DNA of 64,000 bases, from positions 1 to 64,000 of the forward strand of contig JANQJU010000088.1 in assembly GCA_028281495.1 (NCBI GenBank), written 5' to 3'. A program made the position numbers and the translations under genes. The stretch comes from SAR324 cluster bacterium. GTDB taxonomy: Bacteria; SAR324; NAC60-12. The notes under the pieces were generated by a model. The model worked only from the letters and a program-made list of their open reading frames with translations. It was not told the DNA's origin and made no database searches. Within the stretch, counting starts at the first letter, position 1, and every line of letters begins with the position of its first letter. This document shows, in pieces, positions 1 through 8,314 of the stretch.

Positions 1-1
1 A

Positions 2-211
2 GCCCCGGTTTCCTGGGTACGCCAGCAATTGCGCGACGTGATCAAACGCACTGTGATTGGAAGAAAACGGTTTCATCCCTGGTGGGTGGTGGAAGGCCCT
101 CCCCCCTATAAAGATTCATTGGGGATGCAATACCCTGGTTTACTCATTGTCAATTGCCGCAATGGCAACATGGAAGAGCAATTGGCTTCTTTACTCAACG
201 AAATTTCATAG
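2..211 (+). CDS. C-terminal end of an unidentified protein (cut by window edge)
   Basis: An open frame enters from the left edge and ends at TAG 209-211, giving about 69 residues. The tail is rich in aromatic and proline residues (a WW pair followed by VVEGPPP) and ends in a short acidic helix. It stops 9 bases before the start of the large nSTAND gene, so the two are very likely co-transcribed. I do not recognise the family with confidence. The pattern of a WW-containing strand, a proline loop, a hydrophobic strand and a final helix faintly recalls the end of TagF-like T6SS accessory proteins, and a TssH gene lies 16 kb downstream, but this is speculation. Confidence 0.55.
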   Translation, partial: APVSWVRQQLRDVIKRTVIGRKRFHPWWVVEGPPPYKDSLGMQYPGLLIVNCRNGNMEEQLASLLNEIS

Positions 212-220
212 GATGATCTT

Positions 221-3200
221 ATGGAATCGAATCCCCTCCCTGATATCGACACGAGCCTGCTCGCCGCCCTTGGGGTGAACTACCCCTACCCCGGATTGCG
301 GCCGTTTAGCCAAGAGGAATCCTTGATCTTCTTTGGGCGGCAGAAGCAAATCGATCAGATGCTCATGAAGCTGCACGATTGCTGCTTTTTAGGAATCATT
401 GGTCTCTCGGGTTGTGGCAAATCGTCCTTAGTACGAGCGGGATTGCTTCCATCGTTGGAGGCAGGCCGTGTTAAAGGGCATGTGCGTTGGTTCATTGCCG
501 ATATGAAACCACGCAACCAGCCCTTTGAACAACTCGCCTGCGCGTTGCTCAGTAGCGGCGTATTGAATGGACTTCGTAAAATGCTACCGTCCGACCCTAA
601 TTTAGCAAAAGCCATGGTAGAGGCATCTCTCCACGGGGGTCCGCGAAGCGTTTTGGAAATCTGGAAGCAATCTTCAGAATCCCCCGACGGGAGCTTGTTG
701 ATTTTAGTGGATCAGTTCGAAGAGATTTTTCGATTCCGTGAACACCAAGACAGCAATGCAGCGCTTGCGTTTGTGGAGTTACTTCTAGAGTCCGCCCAAC
801 AATCTGAACGCCCCATTTATGTGGTTTTGACGATGCGTTCGGATTTTCTGGGGGATTGCATTGTATTTCCGGGCCTATTGGAAGCGCTCAATCAAGGGCA
901 ATTCTTGACTCCACGTCTCAGCCGCGAGCAATGCCGACTCGCGATTGAAGGCCCTGCTTCTGTGTTCGGTGCGCACATTGACCCCGCCTTAGTGAATCGC
1001 ATTCTCAATGACATTGGAAACGATCCCAACAAGCTCCCTCTCATGCAGCACGCGCTCATGAGGACTTTTGAAATCGCCCACTTTGATGAGTCGCTTATCA
1101 AGACTATCGAATTGAGGCACTATAAAGCGATTGGCGGAATGGAATCGGTGCTCTCGAAACACGCAGATGAAATCTTTGCCGAATTGAAAAACAGAAGACC
1201 GGCCTACGGAGAATACACGCGTCGGTTGTTCAAAGCTTTGTCAGAAACCGACCTTCGTGGACGAATCAATCGCAATCCAATTCCGTTTCAAGACGCTCTC
1301 CGCATCACGCGATCCGATCCCTATAGTTTAAAAACCATCATTGATGCCTTTCGAGCACCGGGACGTTCATTCCTCACTCCTTCGTATGAAGAAGATATTG
1401 AAGCGGAAACAATCATCGATATCTCGCACGAAAGTCTGCTTCGAAGCTGGAAACAGCTAAAAATCTGGATAGAAGAGGAGCAAGAAGCCGCTGGATTTTA
1501 TCGAAGATTGGCCGAAGCAGCAGCCCTACAAAGCGATCGCAAACGCAGTTGGGCTAGAGACTTGGAACTCGAACAATTTTTGTTTTGGCAAGAAGCGACC
1601 AAACCCACCGAGGCCTGGGCAGACCGATACAATCCCTTTTTTCCCGATGATCCTCATTATAAAAACGCGTTTGAGCGAAGTTTACGCTTTTTGGCGTACA
1701 GCCAAGACGCTTGGATGGAAGAACAACAGGCTCAACAGGAACAGGATGCTGAACTTCAAAACACCAAATTGGAAGCGGCCAAAAAAAAGCAACAAAAGAC
1801 TTTTTTTCAAAGCATCGCCACGGTCAGCATTCTAGCAGTCTTGGTCTCGCTGTATTTTGTTTATTCAGCCATTGGTGCGCGGAACGAGGCTGATGACTCA
1901 CGGGAAAAAGCCGAATCGGCCCTTCGTGAAGCCGACGCTGCTCGAAAACAAGCTGAAGTCGCCTATCGAGAAGCCGATGCAGCCCGAGTGCAGGCAGAAA
2001 GTAGTTTGCTCAAATACAATATCCTGTCGCAGGAAGGAGAATGGATCGAAAAGTTGAGCGCCCGCAATCCAGCAAATAAAAAATCGATTGAGGAACGGCT
2101 TCTCGAACTGCACCCTCATGCAGAGGTTTATTATCAATCTCGTCGGGCTTACATCCTTTCGGCTTTTGCTCAAAGCTTGGGCAAAGAAAATTTAAGCTTG
2201 GCCCTGCCAATCGCTTACAAAGCGTTCACCTTGGATCCGAATCCGATCACCGCAAACGTTTTTGACCAACTGGAACTTGCGATCCGCGAAACCGTGGCCT
2301 CAACCGAGTTTACAGACCATCAAGACGATGTGCGTTCGGTGGCCTTCTCTCCAGACGGGACTCACCTCCTCACCGGCAGCGATGACTCTACCGTCAAACT
2401 TCGTGATCTCTCCGGAAAAGTGTTGAAAACCTACACCAGTTATCCCGGCCAAGTGTATGCCGTTGCCTTTTCTCGTGACGGCAAAAACCTTCTGATTGGA
2501 GGGGTTGATAACACCATTCAGTTGCTGGACTTAGAGGGACAAGTCCTGCAAATTTTTCACGGACACCGTGGTTCCATCGCCTCTTTGCAATTCTCACCTG
2601 ACGATCAAACAATCTTATCTGCCAGCCGTGACAACACGGCCAAACTTTGGGATTTGTCTGGCAATGTTCTGCAAACTTTTGAGGGACACAATGACGCTGT
2701 TGAAGTCGCAACCTTCTCCCCCGATGGCACCCAAATTCTTACCGGAAGCGAAGACAAAACCGCAAAATTATGGAGCCGTGATGGGTTAGTTTTGCAAACT
2801 TTCATTGGGCATCAAGGACAAATCTTGTCAGCCGCCTTCTCCCCAGACAACACTAAAATCGTGACCGGGAGTTATGATGGCACCGCTAACCTTTGGGATA
2901 TCAACGGAACGCTGTTGGTCACTTTTGTTGGCAACGCTGGAGGGGTGTTCTCAGTCGCCTTTGGCCCCACCTTGCCCTACATTCTTACAGGAAGCGAAGA
3001 CGGAAAAATCCGTCTTTGGAATTTGGATGGGACCTTGAAAGACACTTTAGTGGGGCATTCAGAAACCGTACTTTCTCAGGCCTTCTCGCCTCAGGGAAAT
3101 TTTGTGATGAGCGGTAGCCAAGACGATACGGTTCGTTTGTGGATGCTTCATCCATTCGCTGTCAGTCAAAAAAAGCTGCTCGCATTTTTGAAGTTCTCGT

Positions 3201-5440
3201 TGGCTCAAAAGATAAAATACGAAACGTTCGAATTGGAAGAAGTCTTGGTTTCCGACGATGTGGATGCCATTCACAAAGCCGCCTTATACTATCAGCGAAA
3301 GAACCTCGATACGGACCGGCCTTATCTTCAAACACTGTTTTTCTCCTATGCCCAAAAAGTTTACCAGCATCTACTCAAGACCCTCCAAACCATTCCTAAA
3401 CTTCAAGAGGCCGTTACGGCCTACGACCGTGCCAATCGTTTTGAGACAGGACGATCACGAAGGGCTTTTGAACTGGTGAAAGACGACTACGTGGTGGATC
3501 TCTCGCAAACTCGCTATTGGCAAGGCGTCAAGAATTCGGCCACTGCGGATCGTGTGAATTGTGAGGATGCCTATTATAAACGAGAGCTAGACGCCTGCTT
3601 CGAATGGGTACTCGCCAACAATGCCGATTGGCTCAAGGAACTCGCCCCTTCTAATCTAGAAGAAGTGGTTCAACAATTGTCTGTCGTGTCTGACGCAGAG
3701 TACCGTCGTCTTCGCAATACCTTTTCTCTGGTAGCCAAAGCGAGAAAATTGGCTCGATCCGATACGGTTGCGGCCATGTACACCGCTGCTAAGGCCATCT
3801 CATTGGACTCCAACTCCATCACGCAACAAACATTTGATGAAATCTTAAATTACTTCGTGACCGGTTCCGTTTCCAAAGTCGTGGCCACGCATGAACGAAG
3901 CATACGCGCCCTTGCTTTTTCGCCGGACGGCTCAAAGATCTTGACCGGAAGCGTTGATAAAACCGCCAAGCTGTGGGATTTGCGGGGGAATCTGCTCAAA
4001 ACTTTTCCATTCAATTCAGAAATCTATGCTCTCGATTTTTCTCCCGATGGCAAAAAGATTTTGGTTGGAAGCCGCTTCGGTCAGCCCCGGATTCTAGATC
4101 TGAAAGGAAACATTCAGCAGAGCTTCCACACGGCAGATCCGCCTACCAGCGCGGTGCAGTTTTCCCCCGATGGGCTGACAGTTTTGACTGGAGGAGGATT
4201 GGACGGTGCGAAGTTGTGGGACTTGCAAGGAATGCTGCTACAGACCTTTGCCTCCAATCAAGGCCGCATTCATAGTGTCGCCTTTTCTCCTGATGGAAAA
4301 AAAATCTTAATTGGTAGCAAGGAGAATGTTGCCGAACTGTGGAACCTTCGAGGAAGACGCCTCAAAACCTTTCGAGGTCACACGGATAGCGTCCTGGCCG
4401 CTGCCTTTTCCCCGGATGGAAAACAAATTGTGACTGGGGGCGAGGATCATCAAGTCAAGCTATGGAATGTGAATGGTAAACTTCTGCAAACCTTGAAGGG
4501 GCATTTGTTTTCCATCACGTCCGTGTCGTTTTCCTCCGATGGGTCCCAATTGTTCTCTGGCAGCATGGACGTTTCAGCCAAACTGTGGTCACGGGACGGA
4601 AAGCTGCTGAAAACCTTGACCAAACATCGAAGTTTTATTCGGGCCGCCATTTTTTCTCCCGATGGAAAATTCTTATTGACAGGAAGTTCCGACAATACCG
4701 CTCGCTTGTGGATTGCGGACAGCAGCCGATTTGACGAGCACGATCTCGTGCGATTTTCCGATCTTTCAATAGAACGCAAAAGGTATCACGATCTGATTGA
4801 GTTAGACGAAATTTTGGAATCGAGGTCCATCTTATTTTTGCAACAAGGTGCGGCGTACTTCCTTCAAAAACACCTGGATACCAATGCCCCCAATCGACGC
4901 AAGAATTACTTTGCAAGCGCAGAATCGGCTTACTTGCAATTGATCCGACTTTTGGAGCAGCAACCCGAAGGATTGAAAACTGGCGCTATTCACAATAAAG
5001 AAGGGTTGGAAACTGGCGCTATTCACAATAAAGAAGGGTTGGAAAGAAGTTGGACACATCAACCGGGCGAACGTCAAAGCCGCGAGCCAAACGAACCACT
5101 GGCACGAGCCTACGCTCATCTCGGACTCTTGTACTTAGCCAATCATCAATTCGATCAAGCACGGACCGCCGCTCAAGAAGGCATGCAACGTGAGCCAGGA
5201 CAAAAACCGCTTAACTATTCAGTGAACGCCCTTTCTTATCTGTTCGAAAGCAAGGTCGAAGAGGCGAAAGAAGCCTACCTGTACTGGGAACAAACCATTG
5301 GAGATTACCCCTCTGTTTTCTCAGAGCATCTCCATCAGCTCATGCAAGGTGGGGTGCATGTGAAAGATCTTCCCAATTACGCAGGGGTCCCCTACTCCGC
5401 ATTACAGGAAATCTTGGGTTGGTTGGAAATGGAGCGATGA
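221..5440 (+). CDS. Membrane-anchored nSTAND ATPase with two seven-bladed WD40 propellers
   Basis: A 1739-residue protein. The N-terminal NTPase domain begins with the YPGLRPF signature common in nSTAND1 proteins. It has a Walker A (GLSGCGKSS, residues 61-69) and a Walker B ending LLILVDQFEE (about 159-168). A single membrane segment lies near residues 527-549, followed by an Ala/Glu-rich coiled coil (about 555-595). Seven WD40 repeats (about 696-976) form one propeller. A helical linker follows, then seven more repeats (about 1220-1502) and a TPR-like C-terminus. Such proteins are STAND signalling ATPases in which the propellers sense a ligand or partner and the ATPase oligomerises; what this one senses or triggers is unknown. 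No effector domain is visible, so the output may come from a partner, perhaps the upstream gene. The start follows an AGGATG-like ribosome site just after the preceding stop. Confidence 0.85.
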   Translation: MESNPLPDIDTSLLAALGVNYPYPGLRPFSQEESLIFFGRQKQIDQMLMKLHDCCFLGIIGLSGCGKSSLVRAGLLPSLEAGRVKGHVRWFIADMKPRNQPFEQLACALLSSGVLNGLRKMLPSDPNLAKAMVEASLHGGPRSVLEIWKQSSESPDGSLLILVDQFEEIFRFREHQDSNAALAFVELLLESAQQSERPIYVVLTMRSDFLGDCIVFPGLLEALNQGQFLTPRLSREQCRLAIEGPASVFGAHIDPALVNRILNDIGNDPNKLPLMQHALMRTFEIAHFDESLIKTIELRHYKAIGGMESVLSKHADEIFAELKNRRPAYGEYTRRLFKALSETDLRGRINRNPIPFQDALRITRSDPYSLKTIIDAFRAPGRSFLTPSYEEDIEAETIIDISHESLLRSWKQLKIWIEEEQEAAGFYRRLAEAAALQSDRKRSWARDLELEQFLFWQEATKPTEAWADRYNPFFPDDPHYKNAFERSLRFLAYSQDAWMEEQQAQQEQDAELQNTKLEAAKKKQQKTFFQSIATVSILAVLVSLYFVYSAIGARNEADDSREKAESALREADAARKQAEVAYREADAARVQAESSLLKYNILSQEGEWIEKLSARNPANKKSIEERLLELHPHAEVYYQSRRAYILSAFAQSLGKENLSLALPIAYKAFTLDPNPITANVFDQLELAIRETVASTEFTDHQDDVRSVAFSPDGTHLLTGSDDSTVKLRDLSGKVLKTYTSYPGQVYAVAFSRDGKNLLIGGVDNTIQLLDLEGQVLQIFHGHRGSIASLQFSPDDQTILSASRDNTAKLWDLSGNVLQTFEGHNDAVEVATFSPDGTQILTGSEDKTAKLWSRDGLVLQTFIGHQGQILSAAFSPDNTKIVTGSYDGTANLWDINGTLLVTFVGNAGGVFSVAFGPTLPYILTGSEDGKIRLWNLDGTLKDTLVGHSETVLSQAFSPQGNFVMSGSQDDTVRLWMLHPFAVSQKKLLAFLKFSLAQKIKYETFELEEVLVSDDVDAIHKAALYYQRKNLDTDRPYLQTLFFSYAQKVYQHLLKTLQTIPKLQEAVTAYDRANRFETGRSRRAFELVKDDYVVDLSQTRYWQGVKNSATADRVNCEDAYYKRELDACFEWVLANNADWLKELAPSNLEEVVQQLSVVSDAEYRRLRNTFSLVAKARKLARSDTVAAMYTAAKAISLDSNSITQQTFDEILNYFVTGSVSKVVATHERSIRALAFSPDGSKILTGSVDKTAKLWDLRGNLLKTFPFNSEIYALDFSPDGKKILVGSRFGQPRILDLKGNIQQSFHTADPPTSAVQFSPDGLTVLTGGGLDGAKLWDLQGMLLQTFASNQGRIHSVAFSPDGKKILIGSKENVAELWNLRGRRLKTFRGHTDSVLAAAFSPDGKQIVTGGEDHQVKLWNVNGKLLQTLKGHLFSITSVSFSSDGSQLFSGSMDVSAKLWSRDGKLLKTLTKHRSFIRAAIFSPDGKFLLTGSSDNTARLWIADSSRFDEHDLVRFSDLSIERKRYHDLIELDEILESRSILFLQQGAAYFLQKHLDTNAPNRRKNYFASAESAYLQLIRLLEQQPEGLKTGAIHNKEGLETGAIHNKEGLERSWTHQPGERQSREPNEPLARAYAHLGLLYLANHQFDQARTAAQEGMQREPGQKPLNYSVNALSYLFESKVEEAKEAYLYWEQTIGDYPSVFSEHLHQLMQGGVHVKDLPNYAGVPYSALQEILGWLEMER
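4967..5046 (+). repeat. 33-bp in-frame tandem repeat, about 2.4 copies
   Basis: Copies start at 4967 and 5000, with a partial third at 5033. Each unit encodes EGLETGAIHNK or a close variant. The first two copies differ at only two bases, which points to recent slippage. The repeat lies in the linker before the C-terminal TPR-like region of the nSTAND protein. Confidence 0.9.
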
Positions 5441-5510
5441 GCTACTATTTTGTCAAAACTTAAAAGTCTTCACGATTAATTTCATATAACTTTTAATGAA
5501 ATGAGGAGCG

Positions 5511-7691
5511 ATGGCAACAAAGCACACTCACTACCGTACCTGCAATTTATGCGAGGCCATGTGTGGTCTTGAAATTCAATACGACCTCGAAACGCGTCAA
5601 ATTCATTCGATTCGAGGGGATACACAGGATCCGTTCAGTCAAGGCGACATTTGTCCAAAGGCGGTTGCCTTGAAGGACATATATGAAGATCCAGATCGTT
5701 TGCGGTATCCGATTCGGAGAACTTCAAACGGATGGGAGCGCTTGGGATGGGACGATGCTTTGCAAGAAGTGACTCAGTCGCTTCAAAGGATTCAGGCAAA
5801 ACAAGGAGCCAATGCAGTGGGGCTTTATATCGGCAATCCGTATGTACACAACTTCGGAGCACAATTGTTCACCCCCGGGTTTGTCCGCAGTTTGAAAACA
5901 CGAAATCGTTTTTCAGCAACGTCGGTGGATCAGCTGCCCCATCAGTTGGTGTCTTATCTCCTATTTGGCAATGATTTGTTGATGCCAGTCCCGGATATCG
6001 ATCAGACCGATTTCTTTCTGATCTTGGGAGCCAACCCCGTCGCTTCCAACGGAAGTTTGATGACAGCTCCTGGGGTAAGACGCCGGTTGAAAGCACTCAG
6101 AGAACGCGGCGGAAAATTGATCGTGATCGACCCTCGGCGCACGGAAACAGCGGAGTTGGCAGACACCCATCATTTCATTCGCCCAGGAAGTGACGTCTTG
6201 CTGATGCTGGCTCTACTCCATACAGTTTTTTCAGAAGGGCTGATGCATTTAGGGAAATTTGAAACATTCACGGATGGAATCGCCACCCTACAAGATCTCA
6301 CCCAAGATTTTCCGCCGGAGCGCATTGCTGAAAAGGCAGGAATACCTGCATTGGAAATTCGCCAATTGGCACGTGATTTTGTGTCAGCTCGATCTGCTGT
6401 TTGTTATGGACGGATGGGGGTCTCTACGCAGGAATTTGGGACGGCTGTGCAATGGTTAATCGTGGCTTTCAACATCGTCACTGGGAAGATGGATCAACCT
6501 GGTGGTTTCATGTTTGCCAAACCCGCAGTGGATATCGTCGCGATGGGAGCTGCCAAGCATGGCAAACGTGGCCATTTTAATAAGTGGCAGAGCCGAGTGA
6601 GGCAGTTGCCCGAATTTGGCGGGGAGCTGCCCGTTGCCACACTGGCCGAAGAAATCCTGACACCGGGAGAAGGGCAAATCCACGCAATGGTCACCCTTGC
6701 AGGCAATCCGGTGCTGTCCACTCCCAATGGCGAACAGTTAGATCGAGCCTTAAGCGAGCTCGACTTCATGGTCTCCATTGATATCTATCTCAATGAGACC
6801 ACACGACATGCTCATATCATTTTGCCCCCAACCACGGCATTGGAACACGATCACTATGACCTCACCTTCCATCTTTTGGCCGTCCGCAATACGGCTAAAT
6901 ATTCTCCAGCCTTATTTCCTCCCTCCAACACCGATGAAGATGCCGATACCGATATTGAGACACGACACGATTGGCAGATACTTTTGGAGTTGCAACATCG
7001 AATGCAGTCTGAAAATGGAGAATTGAATGAAGCTGCGCGTAATGCCATTCTTCAGGTCCACCCTCATCAGTTTTTAAAAGACGGGCTAAAACACGGTCCT
7101 TATGCTTCGCACCTTTCTTGGGAACGCCTGCAAGAGGCATCGCATGGCATTGATTTGGGCCCATTGGAACCGTGTTTGCCCGAACGGCTTTTCTCAGACA
7201 ATCAACGAATCGACTTAGCTCAAACAATTTTTACTGAAGACATTCAACGCATTCGCAATCGGTTTTTCCAATCGACACTAGAACACGAGGAAGCAACGCC
7301 ATTTGATTTGACTCTAATCGGCAGACGTCACTTGCGCAGCAACAATTCCTGGATGCACAACAGCCCCCGTTTGGTCAAAGGCAAGCCTCGGTGTACAGTA
7401 TTGATGCATCCAGACGATGCGGCCGAACGGGACATTGCCGATGGAAACATCGTAACGGTCTCGACTCGTGTAGGATCTATCCAGCTTCCTGCTGAATTGA
7501 CCGATTCCATGATGCCCCGTGTCATCAGCATCCCCCACGGTTGGGGACACGACCGATCTGACATCCAACTCAGCACCGCTCAAAAACACGCTGGCGTCAG
7601 TGTCAACGATCTCACCGATGAAACCTTGTTGGACGTGGTGAGCGGAAATGCGGCGGTCAATGGAGTTCCTGCTAAGGTGGAAATCAGTTGA
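5511..7691 (+). CDS. Molybdopterin-dependent oxidoreductase (MopB/DMSO reductase superfamily)
   Basis: A 726-residue protein with no signal peptide, so probably cytoplasmic. An N-terminal [4Fe-4S] module has cysteines at 11, 14, 18 and 48. The catalytic molybdopterin domain follows (about 60-480), and the C-terminal dinucleotide-binding domain starts near residue 597. The substrate cannot be read from the sequence. In the stretch where formate dehydrogenase and nitrate reductase have a Sec or Cys molybdenum ligand, this protein reads SVDQLPHQLVSYLLFG with no cysteine, placing it in a less characterised branch. No electron-transfer or membrane subunit is adjacent; a cupin gene follows 49 bases later. 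A clear ribosome site (GAGGAG, 5503-5508) fixes the start. Confidence 0.9.
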   Translation: MATKHTHYRTCNLCEAMCGLEIQYDLETRQIHSIRGDTQDPFSQGDICPKAVALKDIYEDPDRLRYPIRRTSNGWERLGWDDALQEVTQSLQRIQAKQGANAVGLYIGNPYVHNFGAQLFTPGFVRSLKTRNRFSATSVDQLPHQLVSYLLFGNDLLMPVPDIDQTDFFLILGANPVASNGSLMTAPGVRRRLKALRERGGKLIVIDPRRTETAELADTHHFIRPGSDVLLMLALLHTVFSEGLMHLGKFETFTDGIATLQDLTQDFPPERIAEKAGIPALEIRQLARDFVSARSAVCYGRMGVSTQEFGTAVQWLIVAFNIVTGKMDQPGGFMFAKPAVDIVAMGAAKHGKRGHFNKWQSRVRQLPEFGGELPVATLAEEILTPGEGQIHAMVTLAGNPVLSTPNGEQLDRALSELDFMVSIDIYLNETTRHAHIILPPTTALEHDHYDLTFHLLAVRNTAKYSPALFPPSNTDEDADTDIETRHDWQILLELQHRMQSENGELNEAARNAILQVHPHQFLKDGLKHGPYASHLSWERLQEASHGIDLGPLEPCLPERLFSDNQRIDLAQTIFTEDIQRIRNRFFQSTLEHEEATPFDLTLIGRRHLRSNNSWMHNSPRLVKGKPRCTVLMHPDDAAERDIADGNIVTVSTRVGSIQLPAELTDSMMPRVISIPHGWGHDRSDIQLSTAQKHAGVSVNDLTDETLLDVVSGNAAVNGVPAKVEIS

Positions 7692-7740
7692 AAGTGCTTT
7701 CTAGCTCAAACGGGCAAGCAACCATCAAGATAGGAGAATT

Positions 7741-8223
7741 ATGGAACGGTACCTCTTAACGAAACAAGAAATCGAAGAAATGGAAGGATTGAAAAAAACT
7801 CACTTTCTCAATCCCAATGCCCAGCGAATCAATAAATCTTTGGGAGATTTGACTGGGCTGACCGGAATTGGGTTCCATATCATCGAAATTGAACCAACTT
7901 TTGAATCCACCGAAACGCATGTTCATCATTTTGAGGAGGAATGTGTCTATGTTTTGGAAGGTGAAGCCACAGCTATCATCGGAGATGAAAAATTTAAGGT
8001 ATTTCCGGGTGATTTTATTGGTTATCGAGCTGGGGGAAAAGCCCACTCGTTAATCAATGACGGGGAACGCCCATTCAAATGCATCGTGGTAGGTCAAAGA
8101 TTGCCTCACGATGTCGGAGATTATCCCAAACTCGGGAAGCGCGTTTACCGAAATCAAGGCATTCCGTGGGATTTGGTGGACCTAAAGAATTTAGACCATC
8201 CAAAAGCAGGCAAGAAAGTATAA
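7741..8223 (+). CDS. Cupin-domain protein
   Basis: A 160-residue protein with a single cupin barrel. The first cupin motif is visible as THVHHFEEECVYVLEGEA, supplying two His and a Glu as likely metal ligands. The second is PGDFIGYRAGGKAHSLIN, supplying the last His. The ribosome site AGGAG (7732-7736) lies just upstream. It follows the molybdopterin oxidoreductase on the same strand and may be co-transcribed. Cupins of this size are often small-molecule sensors or isomerases and dioxygenases, but no substrate can be assigned. The length is a little above a bare cupin because of an N-terminal extension of about 40 residues. Confidence 0.88.
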   Translation: MERYLLTKQEIEEMEGLKKTHFLNPNAQRINKSLGDLTGLTGIGFHIIEIEPTFESTETHVHHFEEECVYVLEGEATAIIGDEKFKVFPGDFIGYRAGGKAHSLINDGERPFKCIVVGQRLPHDVGDYPKLGKRVYRNQGIPWDLVDLKNLDHPKAGKKV

Positions 8224-8314
8224 ACCGGTCCTGCTTTTAAGTAGTTTCCCGAATACCTCCTTTTCTTGGCAGTGGTACCATAGTTTTCACAAACGATATG
8301 AAAGGAGGTGTCAT

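Noticed and set aside
2394..4916. Several antisense open frames within the nSTAND gene
   Set aside because: They are shadows produced by the repeated WD40 codon pattern, with no ribosome sites or recognisable products.
4967..5046. Possible CRISPR-like repeats
   Set aside because: The units are contiguous without spacers and in frame with a coding sequence, so this is a coding tandem repeat.
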